Below, piece after piece: positions 1-8,285 of a stretch of 20,757 nucleotides of DNA; position 1 is the stretch's first letter; every line of letters begins with the position of its first letter. The stretch spans positions 1-20,757 of the forward strand of contig JBCCSZ010000125.1 of NCBI GenBank assembly GCA_039199225.1, written 5' to 3'. Below the pieces are notes generated by a model. The model did not search any database. It worked only from the letters and a program-made list of their open reading frames with translations, and was not told the DNA's origin. Both the position numbers and the translations under genes were made by a program. Source of the DNA: JBCCSZ01 sp039199225. GTDB lineage: Bacteria; Bacteroidota; Bacteroidia; Chitinophagales; Saprospiraceae.

Positions 1-1610
1 ATGGCCCGACCGTCGATGGTGCTGTTGCGAAAGGCTTTGATGAGTTTAGGCGCCACTTCCTCCTCTACATCGAAGAAGGTGTGCTTGCGGCTCATGTCCA
101 GCTTTCCAATGGACGAGCGGGCAATGCCGCCACTTTGAGATAGTAAGTCGAGCAGTTCCTTTTTGCCAGAAACGTCCATTTGACCGATGTTGATGAACAG
201 TCGTCTACCTCGACCACTGGTTCGATATAGGCTGGGTTCGCCGATCGTTCGATCTTTTCTTCGACCCTTGTCCCGATCGAAACCCTGTTGCCGGCCATAA
301 TCCTTGGATTGGCGGAAAGTCTTCAGGGACTTGCGAAAAGAATACGACACCAATCGATGAATCAATTCCGTTTTGGTCAATTCTTCCAATTCGTTCATAA
401 TGGACGGTAAAAAATCATCTAGGATGTCGTCTGGAACGGTTTCTTTGACCTTGCGGAAATACTTATTCAGTCGCTTTTCGAGTATGGCATGGCTGCTTGG
501 GACTTGGGCCGGTTCGAAGCGTACTTTCAGCCGCCTTTCCAGTATTTGGATGAGCCGCTTGTCCTTGGGATGTGCCAAGATGAGGGAAATCCCCTTGTTG
601 CCGGCTCTGCCGGTGCGGCCGCTTCGGTGGGTGTAAAAATTCATGTCCTCCGGAATGTTGTAATGGAAAACATGGCTGATGTCCTGTACGTCGATTCCTC
701 GGGCGGCCACATCTGTCGCAATGAGCAAGCGAACCTTCTTGGTGCGAAAGCGATCCATCACCCGGTCGCGCTGCCGTTGGTTCAGATCGCCATGGATGGC
801 ATCGGCGCTGTAGCCGTCGTTGGACAAGCGCTCAGCCAGCTCGCCGGCATCCCGTCGGGTTCGGGTGAAGACCAGGCCAAAAATATCGGGATCGGCATCG
901 ATGAAGCGGCGAAGCACATCGTAGCGCTCCGAAGGCCGGGTCCAGACAAATTGGTGGGAAATATCTTTATTGGAAGTGTTGCGTTCGCCTGCACTGATTT
1001 CGAGTGGATTGCTCATGTAGTTGCGAGCGATCCGGCGGACGGAGTCGGGCATGGTGGCCGAAAACAGCCAAGTCAGTTTGTCCTCTGGTGTATCCTCCAG
1101 GATTTCGTCGATCTCCTCCTTGAAGCCCATGTTCAACATTTCGTCTGCTTCGTCCAGCACAACGAATTGGATTTCGCTGATGTTGATGGCCTTGCGACGC
1201 ATCAGGTCGCGCAGGCGCCCGGGAGTAGCCGCAACGATTTGCGTTCCCTTTTTGATCTCCTGCATTTGCCGCTTGATGTCTGCTCCTCCGTAGACGGCCG
1301 TGATGCGCAGGGCTCTGCGATGCCGACCAAAGGCCATCAGTTCTTTGGCAATCTGCAGGCACAGCTCCCGGGTAGGAGCCAGCACGAGCGCTTGCGTGCG
1401 ATGGTCATTGGTGTCGACCCTTTCGATCAATGGCAGCCCAAAAGCTGCCGTTTTTCCGGTCCCGGTTTGGGCCAGCCCTACAAAGTCGGTATCACCATTC
1501 AAAAGCTCGGGTATGGCTTTGGTTTGGATGGGGGTCGGAACGGAAAATCCAAGCGCCTCAATTGTTTCTACCAATGGCCCGGACAAACCCAGGCTCGCAA
1601 ATTCGTTCAT
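1..1610 (-). CDS. deaD: DEAD-box ATP-dependent RNA helicase (3' end cut by the window edge)
   Basis: ATP-dependent RNA helicase that remodels RNA duplexes in the cytoplasm, as in ribosome assembly, mRNA decay or cold adaptation. About 536 residues are present and no stop is reached before the left edge. Visible motifs are the Q motif (about 22-29), Walker A AQTGTGKT (47-54), APTREL (78-83), TPGR (129-132), DEAD (153-156), SAT (184-186) and HRSGRTGRAG (328-337). A basic linker near 420 is followed by a fold resembling the DbpA/CsdA RNA-binding domain (RLFINIGQMD onward). That C-terminal domain favours the DeaD/CsdA group over RhlE, but the exact orthologue is uncertain. The start is the ATG at 1610, where the family's usual N-terminus begins. 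A good promoter lies about 70 nt upstream, so the gene probably has its own transcript although the SGNH gene ends only 92 nt before it. Confidence 0.93.
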   Translation of the reverse strand, partial: MNEFASLGLSGPLVETIEALGFSVPTPIQTKAIPELLNGDTDFVGLAQTGTGKTAAFGLPLIERVDTNDHRTQALVLAPTRELCLQIAKELMAFGRHRRALRITAVYGGADIKRQMQEIKKGTQIVAATPGRLRDLMRRKAINISEIQFVVLDEADEMLNMGFKEEIDEILEDTPEDKLTWLFSATMPDSVRRIARNYMSNPLEISAGERNTSNKDISHQFVWTRPSERYDVLRRFIDADPDIFGLVFTRTRRDAGELAERLSNDGYSADAIHGDLNQRQRDRVMDRFRTKKVRLLIATDVAARGIDVQDISHVFHYNIPEDMNFYTHRSGRTGRAGNKGISLILAHPKDKRLIQILERRLKVRFEPAQVPSSHAILEKRLNKYFRKVKETVPDDILDDFLPSIMNELEELTKTELIHRLVSYSFRKSLKTFRQSKDYGRQQGFDRDKGRRKDRTIGEPSLYRTSGRGRRLFINIGQMDVSGKKELLDLLSQSGGIARSSIGKLDMSRKHTFFDVEEEVAPKLIKAFRNSTIDGRA

Positions 1611-1677
1611 AAAGAGAAGTTTACATCAGCATATGGAGAAATACGCCAAATGGCGATCCACATCTGAAAATGAGGCG

Positions 1678-1709
1678 CAAAGGTAGGGGGAATTAATGGA
1701 TATCACAAA
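1678..1709 (-). promoter_or_regulatory. Bacteroidota housekeeping promoter for the DEAD-box helicase
   Basis: On the minus strand TTTG (1706-1709) is followed after exactly 20 nt by TACCTTTG (1678-1685). This fits the Bacteroidota sigma-A pattern TTTG, about 19-21 nt, TAnnTTTG. The -33 element overlaps the region around the stop codon of the upstream SGNH gene, and the predicted leader is about 60 nt. The same 20-nt spacing occurs at 14154-14185. Confidence 0.6.
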
Positions 1710-2473
1710 ACCCCTTTGGAAAGGATGTAGTCGGCAATGTCTTCCCCCCAGAGTCGGTAGGTCAATTCAGAGGGGTGGACGCCGTCGCTGAAGTAGTCTC
1801 GGGTGCGGGTCGGGTAGGGGACTTTGCGCTTCATATCTTCCAGAAAGACCTTTTCCTTTATGTAGTACACATCTTCGTGTCTTCGAACGACATTCTGTAA
1901 TTCGTAGCCGTGGAGGCGGACCAGGCGGCCTAAAATTAGTTTGAGGTACCACGGAAAGATGGGGAATTCATGGACGGGAGGGACATTCATAAATACGATG
2001 GGGGCTGTCAGGCCCATCTGGCGAAGGTCTTTCAATAATAAGTGAAGATTTTTTTTCCAGCGGTTGGGGCTGGTGAGTTTGAAGGTATCGTTGCCCCCTA
2101 AGCCGATGACGAGCAGGTCGTAGTTTGTGTCTGAAATCTTAGGAACCAATTCTTCCCGAACCTGCTGGGCCGTGTAGCCGCTTCGCGCGACGACCTCCCA
2201 GCGAACGCTTTGATTGAGCTGTTCTTCCAACCTCCGGGCGATGTAAGCGGTGATGCTTTGATCCATCTTCGCTACGCCTACCCCGGAAATTGTTGATTCG
2301 CCTAGGCCCAGAATACGCAGTCCATTGTCATCTTGCTGCGGACTGGAATAGGGAGGCCCGGCATCCGGCAAGTTGGGCATCTTCTCTTTGATCTTTTTAC
2401 CCTTAATGGCCAGCAAGGGCAGAATGGGGCTGAATAAAATGGAGCTGGTAATGAAAATCGCCTGGGGCAACAT
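1703..2473 (-). CDS. SGNH/GDSL-family hydrolase (lysophospholipase L1-like esterase)
   Basis: Serine hydrolase of the SGNH fold, 256 residues, expected to cleave ester or acyl bonds. The substrate cannot be read from the sequence. The four family blocks are in order: block I GLGESTISGVGV with nucleophile Ser60, block II Gly99 (SGYT), block III GGND with Asn128, and block V SDGVHPS with Asp230 and His233. Block I reads GES rather than GDS, a substitution I associate with a subset of bacterial family members. The N-terminus (about 1-23) is hydrophobic, followed by a KGKKIKEK stretch, so it is more likely a membrane anchor than a cleaved signal peptide. The gene lies upstream of and co-directional with the helicase, but that gene has its own promoter, so no functional link is implied. 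Confidence 0.85.
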   Translation of the reverse strand: MLPQAIFITSSILFSPILPLLAIKGKKIKEKMPNLPDAGPPYSSPQQDDNGLRILGLGESTISGVGVAKMDQSITAYIARRLEEQLNQSVRWEVVARSGYTAQQVREELVPKISDTNYDLLVIGLGGNDTFKLTSPNRWKKNLHLLLKDLRQMGLTAPIVFMNVPPVHEFPIFPWYLKLILGRLVRLHGYELQNVVRRHEDVYYIKEKVFLEDMKRKVPYPTRTRDYFSDGVHPSELTYRLWGEDIADYILSKGVL

Positions 2474-2536
2474 AGCTAAATGATTCGATTTGTACCTTCC
2501 ATTGCAAGTTGAACCAAATTTGGCGGAAAATCAAAA

Positions 2537-2567
2537 ATCCCGATTTCCTTTTTTGGGAAACCGGGAT
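2537..2567 (-). terminator. Intrinsic terminator after the repeat-lipoprotein gene
   Basis: A hairpin has arms ATCCCG+TTTCC and GGAAA+CGGGAT with one A-C mismatch and a T-rich loop. Read on the minus strand it is followed at once by a T-run (A-run at 2533-2537 on the plus strand). It lies about 67 nt past the lipoprotein stop codon and would end the signalling-cassette transcript before the SGNH gene. Confidence 0.6.
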
Positions 2568-2633
2568 CACTGCGTTGACTATCCTAAAAAAACCTTATAA
2601 ACTTTGAAGCCATTAAGACTCCCTCATATCTTA

Positions 2634-3704
2634 CTATTGCCCTGGGCGCAATCCGATGGCTGCTTTCTGTACCGCCGTGCGTGGGTTCTGTAAAACCAGG
2701 CGCTCTTCTTCCTCCGGGCAGATTTCACCATAGCATTCTTCAAGAACTTCTTCGAACGCGTCTTCATCATTGATTTCCTGGGTGCTGCCATCTTCCAATG
2801 TAATGGTGATCGGGTAGTTCAGCGTTGGGTCGTCTTCACTGTCTGGATTGGCTTCATACCAAGCATCCAATTGGGTTTCGAGGGAAGGTCCGTCTTGAGC
2901 AGTGATGACATTGCCATCGGGCAGCGTAAGGCTGATCGGAAAGTTAAAAGTGAAACAGTCTTCATGGAACTCTTCTTCACAGCTTTCCACCAATTCTTCC
3001 AACTCTTCATTGCTATTGATGCTCACCTGGCTATCGTCGTCGAGTATGACATCGATGGGGTAATTGAAAGCAAAATTATCGGTCGTATCATTTGGGTTGG
3101 CCTCGTACCAATCTTCCACAGCGGTGTAGAGTGCCTCGTCGTCTGCCACACTTACGGTGCTACCATCTGGTAAAATCAGGTCAACAGGGTAGACAATGTC
3201 GAAACAGAACTCTTCCTCTTCTTCTTCCCATTCTTCCTCAAAACAAGCATCCCACAATTCGCACAGCTCATCTTCATTCTGAACCGTCTGTTGGGTACTG
3301 TCTTCCAAAACTACGTCGATGGGGAATTCGAAGGTGGGGTCTTCTTCCGAGTCGGGGTTTTGCTCATACCAGGCGTCGATGGCCATTTCCAATTCTTCAT
3401 AATTGTTGACAACTTGGCTGCCGCCGCCATCGGGTAGTACAACGGTCAGTGGGAAAACTAGGTCGAAGCAGAGAAATTCTTCTTCCTCTTCCTGTCCATC
3501 TGTGCTTGTTTGGCTGGTGTCCTGGTGCTGCCGTTGCAGGCGGAAAATGCTCCGGTCAGAATTTTGGTTGTCCACCAGTCCGTTGTTGGGTGCAGAAGAT
3601 TTGAGGTCATTCAGATTGTCTTTTTTGCAGGCAGTGAAGAAAAAGGCGATTGCAATAAAGAGAAGGGTGCTGAATTTAAAGATGCTTTTTTTCGTGTCGT
3701 GCAT
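2634..3704 (-). CDS. Acidic lipoprotein with three tandem cysteine-bracketed repeats
   Basis: 356 residues. A hydrophobic N-terminus ends in the lipobox-like FFFTAC, giving a lipidated Cys26, so the protein should be anchored in the outer or inner membrane. After a polar linker come three repeats of about 75 residues (79-154, 167-242, 250-324). Each begins with a Cys-Phe pair before a V/N-x-P strand, has a central WYEANPDSE-like segment, and ends with a second Cys. Each repeat is itself two similar halves: a P-[LIV]-x-[VL]-x-L-x-DG/DD strand pair followed by an acidic EEL helix. Poly-Glu linkers join the repeats. I recognise no named domain and no catalytic residues. The spacing of paired cysteines (75, 75 and 74) suggests one disulphide per repeat in the periplasm or outside. 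The gene follows the TonB receptor and carries its own copy of the putative sigma-factor promoter (3854-3879), so a partner or cargo-capture role for the receptor is an inference. Confidence 0.8.
   Translation of the reverse strand: MHDTKKSIFKFSTLLFIAIAFFFTACKKDNLNDLKSSAPNNGLVDNQNSDRSIFRLQRQHQDTSQTSTDGQEEEEEFLCFDLVFPLTVVLPDGGGSQVVNNYEELEMAIDAWYEQNPDSEEDPTFEFPIDVVLEDSTQQTVQNEDELCELWDACFEEEWEEEEEEFCFDIVYPVDLILPDGSTVSVADDEALYTAVEDWYEANPNDTTDNFAFNYPIDVILDDDSQVSINSNEELEELVESCEEEFHEDCFTFNFPISLTLPDGNVITAQDGPSLETQLDAWYEANPDSEDDPTLNYPITITLEDGSTQEINDEDAFEEVLEECYGEICPEEEERLVLQNPRTAVQKAAIGLRPGQ
2733..3470 (-). repeat. Three tandem protein-level repeats (about 75 codons each)
   Basis: The units lie at 3243-3470, 2979-3206 and 2733-2957. 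Protein similarity is clear (WYEQNPDSEEDPT, WYEANPNDTTDN and WYEANPDSEDDPT at matching places, and Cys at both ends of each unit). The DNA has diverged, so the duplications are old and maintained by selection. Each unit has an internal two-fold repeat, giving six half-units. Confidence 0.8.
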
Positions 3705-3853
3705 TGGAATTTTTTTTAGTGTTGAGAAATAAGTTTTCTGTGCCGTGCCTGTCTTTACAAGCCGGCCAATATATGCTCGGATAAAAATTAATTGGATGTT
3801 AGATTATGTCTGTATCAACTATTGATTAGCTTTTTATGGATGCTTTCGATTAC

Positions 3854-3879
3854 TAGACAAGTGTCGGAATCGATTCCCC
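3854..3879 (-). promoter_or_regulatory. Putative ECF-sigma promoter of the repeat lipoprotein
   Basis: Minus-strand GGGGAAT (3873-3879), 14 nt, GTCTA (3854-3858). It matches the element at 7664-7689 in both blocks, in spacing, and in flanking bases: the 16-mer TTCGATTACTAGACAA on the plus strand occurs at 3845-3860 and 7655-7670. GGAA-type -35 and GTC-type -10 blocks are typical of ECF sigma factors. The leader to the lipoprotein ATG would be about 145 nt. Confidence 0.6.
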
Positions 3880-3898
3880 TACGGCAGCAAAATTTTTT

Positions 3899-6562
3899 TT
3901 AAATTTTTATTTGATAATAGATCGAAGGCATGAAACCGATGATGGATACAGGAGCTATATCTGAAAGATCGGCATCCCGATCCCCTCTGTGAAAGGCGGT
4001 ATTTTCAAAGTTGTAAACATTGTAAATGCCCAACTTGAAGGTATGTTGCAGTTTTCGTTGTTTCCACAAATAGGTTAGGTTGACATCCATTCGGTGGTAG
4101 GCATCTCCGCGAAGGCTGTTTCTCTGTCCTTCGGGCGTCAAGGCCAGTGGGAGTGTGCTGAAAAAATCGTCTCCTTGTGTGATGGCTAAAAAAGGCTTGG
4201 GGCTGTTGTACAGCCAATTGAGGCCGATGCTCAGTCGATCGCTGAAGCGGTGAAATAAAAACAGCTTGACGAAATGGCGGCTGTCGTGTTGAAAATTGTA
4301 GGTGCGCGAAAGGTTGACGAAGTCGGATTGTCGGGTCGACTTTGCATAAGTGTAGTTGAGCCAGCCGCCGGTTTGCCCTTGTTCTTTGCGCAAGCTCCAT
4401 TCGATGCCGTAGGCTTGTCCATCTCCTGGTGAAATGAAGGCGTCCAATTCTTCTTCACTGGAAACGGTTTCGACCTCACTATCGATTAAGAGCAAGTTTT
4501 GAATGCTTTTTTGATAGGCGTCCAATTGTATGACCCAACCATTGGCCGGCTTGTATTGCAGTCCTATTTCTGTTTGCCAGGATTTCTGAGGGGCAAACAA
4601 TTCAGAGGAGCCTATCCAGATGTCGTTGGGAAGGTTGAGGCCATTTGGGGATACCTTGTGTAGATACTGCGCCATTCGGCTGACAGAAGCCTGAAACTGC
4701 CACTTGGTCGTCGGGCTGTAGCGAACGTACAAACGAGGCTCGGGAATGAGGAAGTTTTCACTTTCTTCGAACAGCGCCGAGAGCCGCAAACCTGCATTGA
4801 TCTGCCAATGGCTGCCCAGTTGCATTTCATTTTCAAAGTAGACGAATGCTTCACTAGAGTTCAGCTGAGGGGCTTCCACAAAATCGTTGAGGCTTTCGAA
4901 GTCGATGGAATCCAACTCTTCTGATCCAGGCTCCAACTCGATGCTGATTTCGTCCAATTCTACAGCGTAGGGACGAAGTCTGTGGTGAATGAGGCCACCG
5001 CCAAAATGCATGTAATGCTTGGGATTTAGAATGCGCTCAAAGTCTGATTGGAGGGAGAAATCCCGGATTTGAGATTGGTATTCCAAAAAATAAAATTCCA
5101 ATTCTGAAATAAAACTGGATTCCAACTCGCTGAAGACTGCCGATTGAAAATCGTACAGACTGTAGGACAGCGTTGTATTGGAAAAAAGTCGATCGCTGAA
5201 AAGGTGATTCCAGCGGAGGGCCGCCACTTCATTGCCCCAGCCAAGTACAACTTCGGCGTAGCTGTTCTCTATTTCGCCATCCTCATAAATGATTTCTTCT
5301 TCTCCTTCCGCCTCATAGCTGTCCTTGCCATTGTAATAACTGAAAAACAACTGATCGGAGGGAGATAATTTCCAGTTGACTTTGGCATTGAAGTCGTGGA
5401 AGTTGTAGCGGGATTGAAAGTCTGCTATGTCTCCACCGATGTCTTCTGTAAAATAGGTGGTTTCCAAAATGGGCTTGGTCAAAAAATCCCAATGGGTACT
5501 TCGACCGCTCACAATGATCGAACCTTTCTTGCCGGGCAATGGACCTTCTACAGTGGCCCTAGCCGTCATCAATCCCATACCCGCATCTGCATGCCACTGG
5601 TTTTGATGACCGTCCTTGGTCCGGACATCGAAAATCGAAGAAATTCTTCCGCCATAGCGGGCCGGGAAATGTCCCTTTAGCAGCTTGGCGCTTTTGACAG
5701 CCCCGAAGTTGTAAATGGAAAACATGCCCAGTAGATGGTTGGCATTGTAAATCGGTACGCCATCTAACAACATCAGATTCTGGCCGCTCTCTCCGCCTCT
5801 GACATAGATGCCACCAAGGCCATCGGCGCCCGTCTGTACGCCTGCCAGCAGGTGGGTCGTCCGGATGATGTCTTTTTCCCCTCCAAGGTCTGGACTGACA
5901 CTTTGGTAGCCAGCCAGTAGTTGATCGCCCACTTGGATAGGGGTGCTGAGTGCCTGCCCCTCCAAGGGTGGTCGAACGACGACTTCTTCCAGCTGAATAA
6001 TGGATTCCAACTGAATGTCCAATCTTTGTGGGCTGTTCAACTCTAGGGTTTTAACAATTTCCTCGCTACCCAGATAATTGATTCGCAGTTCAACAAAGCC
6101 TTCGGGCAAGGTCAGGCTGTAGAAACCATATTCGTTGGTAATGGTTCCTTTTTGATGGCTGCTTGCAAAAATAGAAGCAGCAATCAGCTTCTCTCCGGAT
6201 TGCTGGTCGCTGAGGTAGCCACTGATGGTGTATTGACGGGTCTGAGGCGGTGGCTTTTGGTATAGATAAATTTGCTTGTTGAGCAGTTGGTAGGAAATGT
6301 CGTATCCCTGGAGGATGCGTTGCAGGATGTCTTCCAACCTAGTATTTTTGACTCGGATGCTTATTTGGGCATCTTCGGGAAAAAAGCGGCTGCTAAAGGC
6401 AATGTCTGTTTGTGCTTCATTGGATAAGCGGAGTAAGGCATCCTTGATCAATACGCCCTTTGCTTTGAAGTCCAGGCGCTTGTCTAAAGGGGTTTGGGCA
6501 AACAGTTGTTGGCCGCTAGCCATAAAAAGGCCGACTAAGAATAGTAAGGACCATTTTTTCAT
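3899..6562 (-). CDS. TonB-dependent outer-membrane receptor with STN signalling domain (FecA-type)
   Basis: Outer-membrane active transporter, 887 residues from the chosen start. It has a signal peptide (about 1-23, ending FAQ), an STN (secretin/TonB short N-terminal) signalling domain (about 30-101), a carboxypeptidase-regulatory-like beta-sandwich (about 111-182), a plug (about 215-318, containing VRGGESGQN and LLDGVP), then a beta-barrel ending in YYQIKI, a typical outer-membrane terminal strand. The STN domain is known in FecA-like receptors to contact the anti-sigma factor, which fits the adjacent FecR. No SusD partner is present, so polysaccharide uptake of the SusC/D type is unlikely. 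The ligand (siderophore, peptide or other) cannot be told. I chose the ATG at 6562 because its ATG shares ATGA with the FecR stop codon and has AAAGGTGG upstream. A longer reading would use TTG at 6568. The ATGA overlap implies translational coupling to FecR. Confidence 0.92.
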   Translation of the reverse strand: MKKWSLLFLVGLFMASGQQLFAQTPLDKRLDFKAKGVLIKDALLRLSNEAQTDIAFSSRFFPEDAQISIRVKNTRLEDILQRILQGYDISYQLLNKQIYLYQKPPPQTRQYTISGYLSDQQSGEKLIAASIFASSHQKGTITNEYGFYSLTLPEGFVELRINYLGSEEIVKTLELNSPQRLDIQLESIIQLEEVVVRPPLEGQALSTPIQVGDQLLAGYQSVSPDLGGEKDIIRTTHLLAGVQTGADGLGGIYVRGGESGQNLMLLDGVPIYNANHLLGMFSIYNFGAVKSAKLLKGHFPARYGGRISSIFDVRTKDGHQNQWHADAGMGLMTARATVEGPLPGKKGSIIVSGRSTHWDFLTKPILETTYFTEDIGGDIADFQSRYNFHDFNAKVNWKLSPSDQLFFSYYNGKDSYEAEGEEEIIYEDGEIENSYAEVVLGWGNEVAALRWNHLFSDRLFSNTTLSYSLYDFQSAVFSELESSFISELEFYFLEYQSQIRDFSLQSDFERILNPKHYMHFGGGLIHHRLRPYAVELDEISIELEPGSEELDSIDFESLNDFVEAPQLNSSEAFVYFENEMQLGSHWQINAGLRLSALFEESENFLIPEPRLYVRYSPTTKWQFQASVSRMAQYLHKVSPNGLNLPNDIWIGSSELFAPQKSWQTEIGLQYKPANGWVIQLDAYQKSIQNLLLIDSEVETVSSEEELDAFISPGDGQAYGIEWSLRKEQGQTGGWLNYTYAKSTRQSDFVNLSRTYNFQHDSRHFVKLFLFHRFSDRLSIGLNWLYNSPKPFLAITQGDDFFSTLPLALTPEGQRNSLRGDAYHRMDVNLTYLWKQRKLQHTFKLGIYNVYNFENTAFHRGDRDADLSDIAPVSIIGFMPSIYYQIKI

Positions 6563-7587
6563 TGGCAATTTCCACCTTTTAATTCGATGAGCTTGTCCTT
6601 TTTGCTGTACTCAAGCTGAAATACGCCCTTGATCAACTGAAGGATGTCGTCGACCTTGGCGTCGTTGAAAGTGGAAGTGAAGGGACATTCGCCAAGCTGT
6701 GAATTGTCAAGTTTTAGGTTGATGCCATAGTACTGTTCGAGGTCTTCTAAGACGGTCTTTAATGGTGCATCGATGAATACGAGGCGTTTGTTGTGCCAGG
6801 CCGCTGCGTTGGGCGAAAGGTCTTTGGTCTTTTGGAATTGACCAGTTTGTACATCCAAGATGGCTGTTTCACCCGCTGCTACTTCTATGGATTGCTGTTC
6901 ATCTACTGATTGAATGCGGACCAGGCCAGTGTGGACTTCCACCGCTAGCTGTTGTTCTTCTGCGAGGCTTCGCACATTGAAGGAGGTACCAAGTACTTGA
7001 ACGCGGCCTTTGCTTGTCTCGATGATGAAAGGGCGGTTGGCATCCTTTGCAACGTCAAAGAAAGCTTCTCCCTGTAGTTTGACCCGGCGTTCGTTGCCAG
7101 CGTAAGCTTCTGGATATTCCAACTTGCTTTGTTTGTTGATCCAGACTTTACTGCCATCGGCCAAGTCCAGTATTTCCTGTGTATCTGTGGTAGCCACCGC
7201 CTGCCAGGGAGCTGTCTGAGGACTTAGATAGTTGCGAATGACCAGGGCAAAGACCACTAAGAGGGCGATGACGGCAGCCGCGCGCCACAAGACTTGAAGC
7301 TTGACAACCGGATTTTCCTTTTTGACGGCCTTTGGCGTGGTGATCCTTTCAATCTTCGTTTCGTCTGCCTCAATGCGTGTTGTCAGCTGTTCGAACTCTG
7401 CATCCAAATTAACTTCGATCGACTTTTTATATCGGCCACCTGCCTCCCAGACTTTCTCGATGCTGTCAGCGATGAGGCGATGGTCGTCGGAAGCCTTTAG
7501 CCAATTCTGCAAAAGGAGGTCGTCCTCCGGTCCGATGCGCTGGTCCAGCTTTTTATAGAGTAGGTTTATGTAAAAATCTTCATCCAT
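6559..7587 (-). CDS. FecR-family anti-sigma factor
   Basis: Inner-membrane anti-sigma factor that should hold the neighbouring ECF sigma factor and receive the signal from the TonB receptor. Of its 342 residues, the first ~100 are cytoplasmic and hydrophilic (sigma-binding). One transmembrane helix (about 101-119, WRAAAVIALLVVFALVIRN) follows, then a periplasmic FecR domain (about 135-235, with LADGSKVWIN and GTSFNVRSL) and a C-terminal DUF4974 domain (about 268-338, FIDAPLKTVLEDLEQYYGI), which is related in fold to STN domains. The gene follows the sigma gene by 107 nt, a gap that contains the putative ECF promoter, and overlaps the receptor gene by ATGA. This arrangement predicts autoregulation of anti-sigma and receptor by the sigma factor. 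Family assignment is firm; the inducing signal is unknown. Confidence 0.93.
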   Translation of the reverse strand: MDEDFYINLLYKKLDQRIGPEDDLLLQNWLKASDDHRLIADSIEKVWEAGGRYKKSIEVNLDAEFEQLTTRIEADETKIERITTPKAVKKENPVVKLQVLWRAAAVIALLVVFALVIRNYLSPQTAPWQAVATTDTQEILDLADGSKVWINKQSKLEYPEAYAGNERRVKLQGEAFFDVAKDANRPFIIETSKGRVQVLGTSFNVRSLAEEQQLAVEVHTGLVRIQSVDEQQSIEVAAGETAILDVQTGQFQKTKDLSPNAAAWHNKRLVFIDAPLKTVLEDLEQYYGINLKLDNSQLGECPFTSTFNDAKVDDILQLIKGVFQLEYSKKDKLIELKGGNCQ

Positions 7588-7663
7588 TGTTTTTAAGTAG
7601 TAAGGCTAGGATCATGTGGGGAATTCCATTAGCCACCTGATTTGAAAAAAAACATTCGATTAC

Positions 7664-7689
7664 TAGACAACTCATCGACGTTATTCCCC
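7664..7689 (-). promoter_or_regulatory. Putative ECF-sigma promoter of the FecR/receptor genes
   Basis: Minus-strand GGGGAAT (7683-7689), 14 nt, GTCTA (7664-7668), in the gap between the sigma and anti-sigma genes and about 75 nt before the FecR ATG. It repeats at 3854-3879 with identical spacing. If the -10 core is instead read as TAGTAA, the distance from the -35 block is 17 nt, closer to the usual ECF spacing. Confidence 0.6.
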
Positions 7690-7694
7690 TATGC

Positions 7695-8285
7695 CTAGTG
7701 GAAAAAAAGGAGAAACAGCAAACTCAACACATCTCTAGACACATAAGGTTGTATGGCCTTTTTCAGCAGTTTCAATGCCTTTGTCATTTGGTTTTCGATG
7801 GTTTTGGTTGAAATATTCAGCTTTTCGGCAATTTCCTTGTGTGGCAATCCTTCCACGCGGCAGAGGATGAATACCACGCGGCACTTTTCCGGCAATTGGT
7901 CAATGGCTGCCTGGATGATCTTGTCCAAGTCACTCGATTCCAGTTTTGTCTGTGGATTGTCCGACAGGTCGACTTGCTCTGGAAGGTCGGTCGATTCCAT
8001 GTAGTCGAGCTTACGAGCCTTGATGATGTTGAATATTCGGTTGAGTACAGCTCTACGCAGGTAAGGCTTGACACCAGACCGGATGTCGATGGTGTGTCTT
8101 TTTTTCCAGAAATTGAAGAAGACCTCCTGCACGGCGTCTTTGGCCAAGTCCGGTTTTCCCGTGACATTATTGACGGTCACAAGTAGGTAGTGATAATAGC
8201 GATCGAAGAGCTGGCGAAAGGCCAGTTTGTCATCGGCTTTTATCCTTTCCAGTAGTTGTGCGTCTGTCAGCGGTTGGTCGTGCAT
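7695..8285 (-). CDS. ECF (FecI-like) RNA polymerase sigma factor
   Basis: Extracytoplasmic-function sigma factor, 196 residues from the chosen start. Region 2 spans about 8-80 (AFRQLFDRYY, then DAVQEVFFNFW) and region 4 about 122-180. Region 4 contains LPEKCRVVFILCRVEGL and the helix-turn-helix LPHKEIAEKLNISTKTIENQ. It ends in a hydrophobic tail (LSLLFLLFF) that could touch the membrane or the anti-sigma factor. I prefer the ATG at 8285 because the usual family N-terminus begins there and because TATATTTG at 8300-8307 (minus strand) fits a -7 element just upstream. An in-frame ATG at 8321 would add 12 residues. The gene is first in the sigma, anti-sigma, receptor, lipoprotein series and is divergent from the esterase gene. 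Confidence 0.92.
   Translation of the reverse strand: MHDQPLTDAQLLERIKADDKLAFRQLFDRYYHYLLVTVNNVTGKPDLAKDAVQEVFFNFWKKRHTIDIRSGVKPYLRRAVLNRIFNIIKARKLDYMESTDLPEQVDLSDNPQTKLESSDLDKIIQAAIDQLPEKCRVVFILCRVEGLPHKEIAEKLNISTKTIENQMTKALKLLKKAIQPYVSRDVLSLLFLLFFH

Noticed and set aside
489..1667. A 392-codon open frame on the plus strand
   Set aside because: It is antisense to the DEAD-box helicase, whose motifs are all on the minus strand. The plus-strand translation has no recognisable domain.
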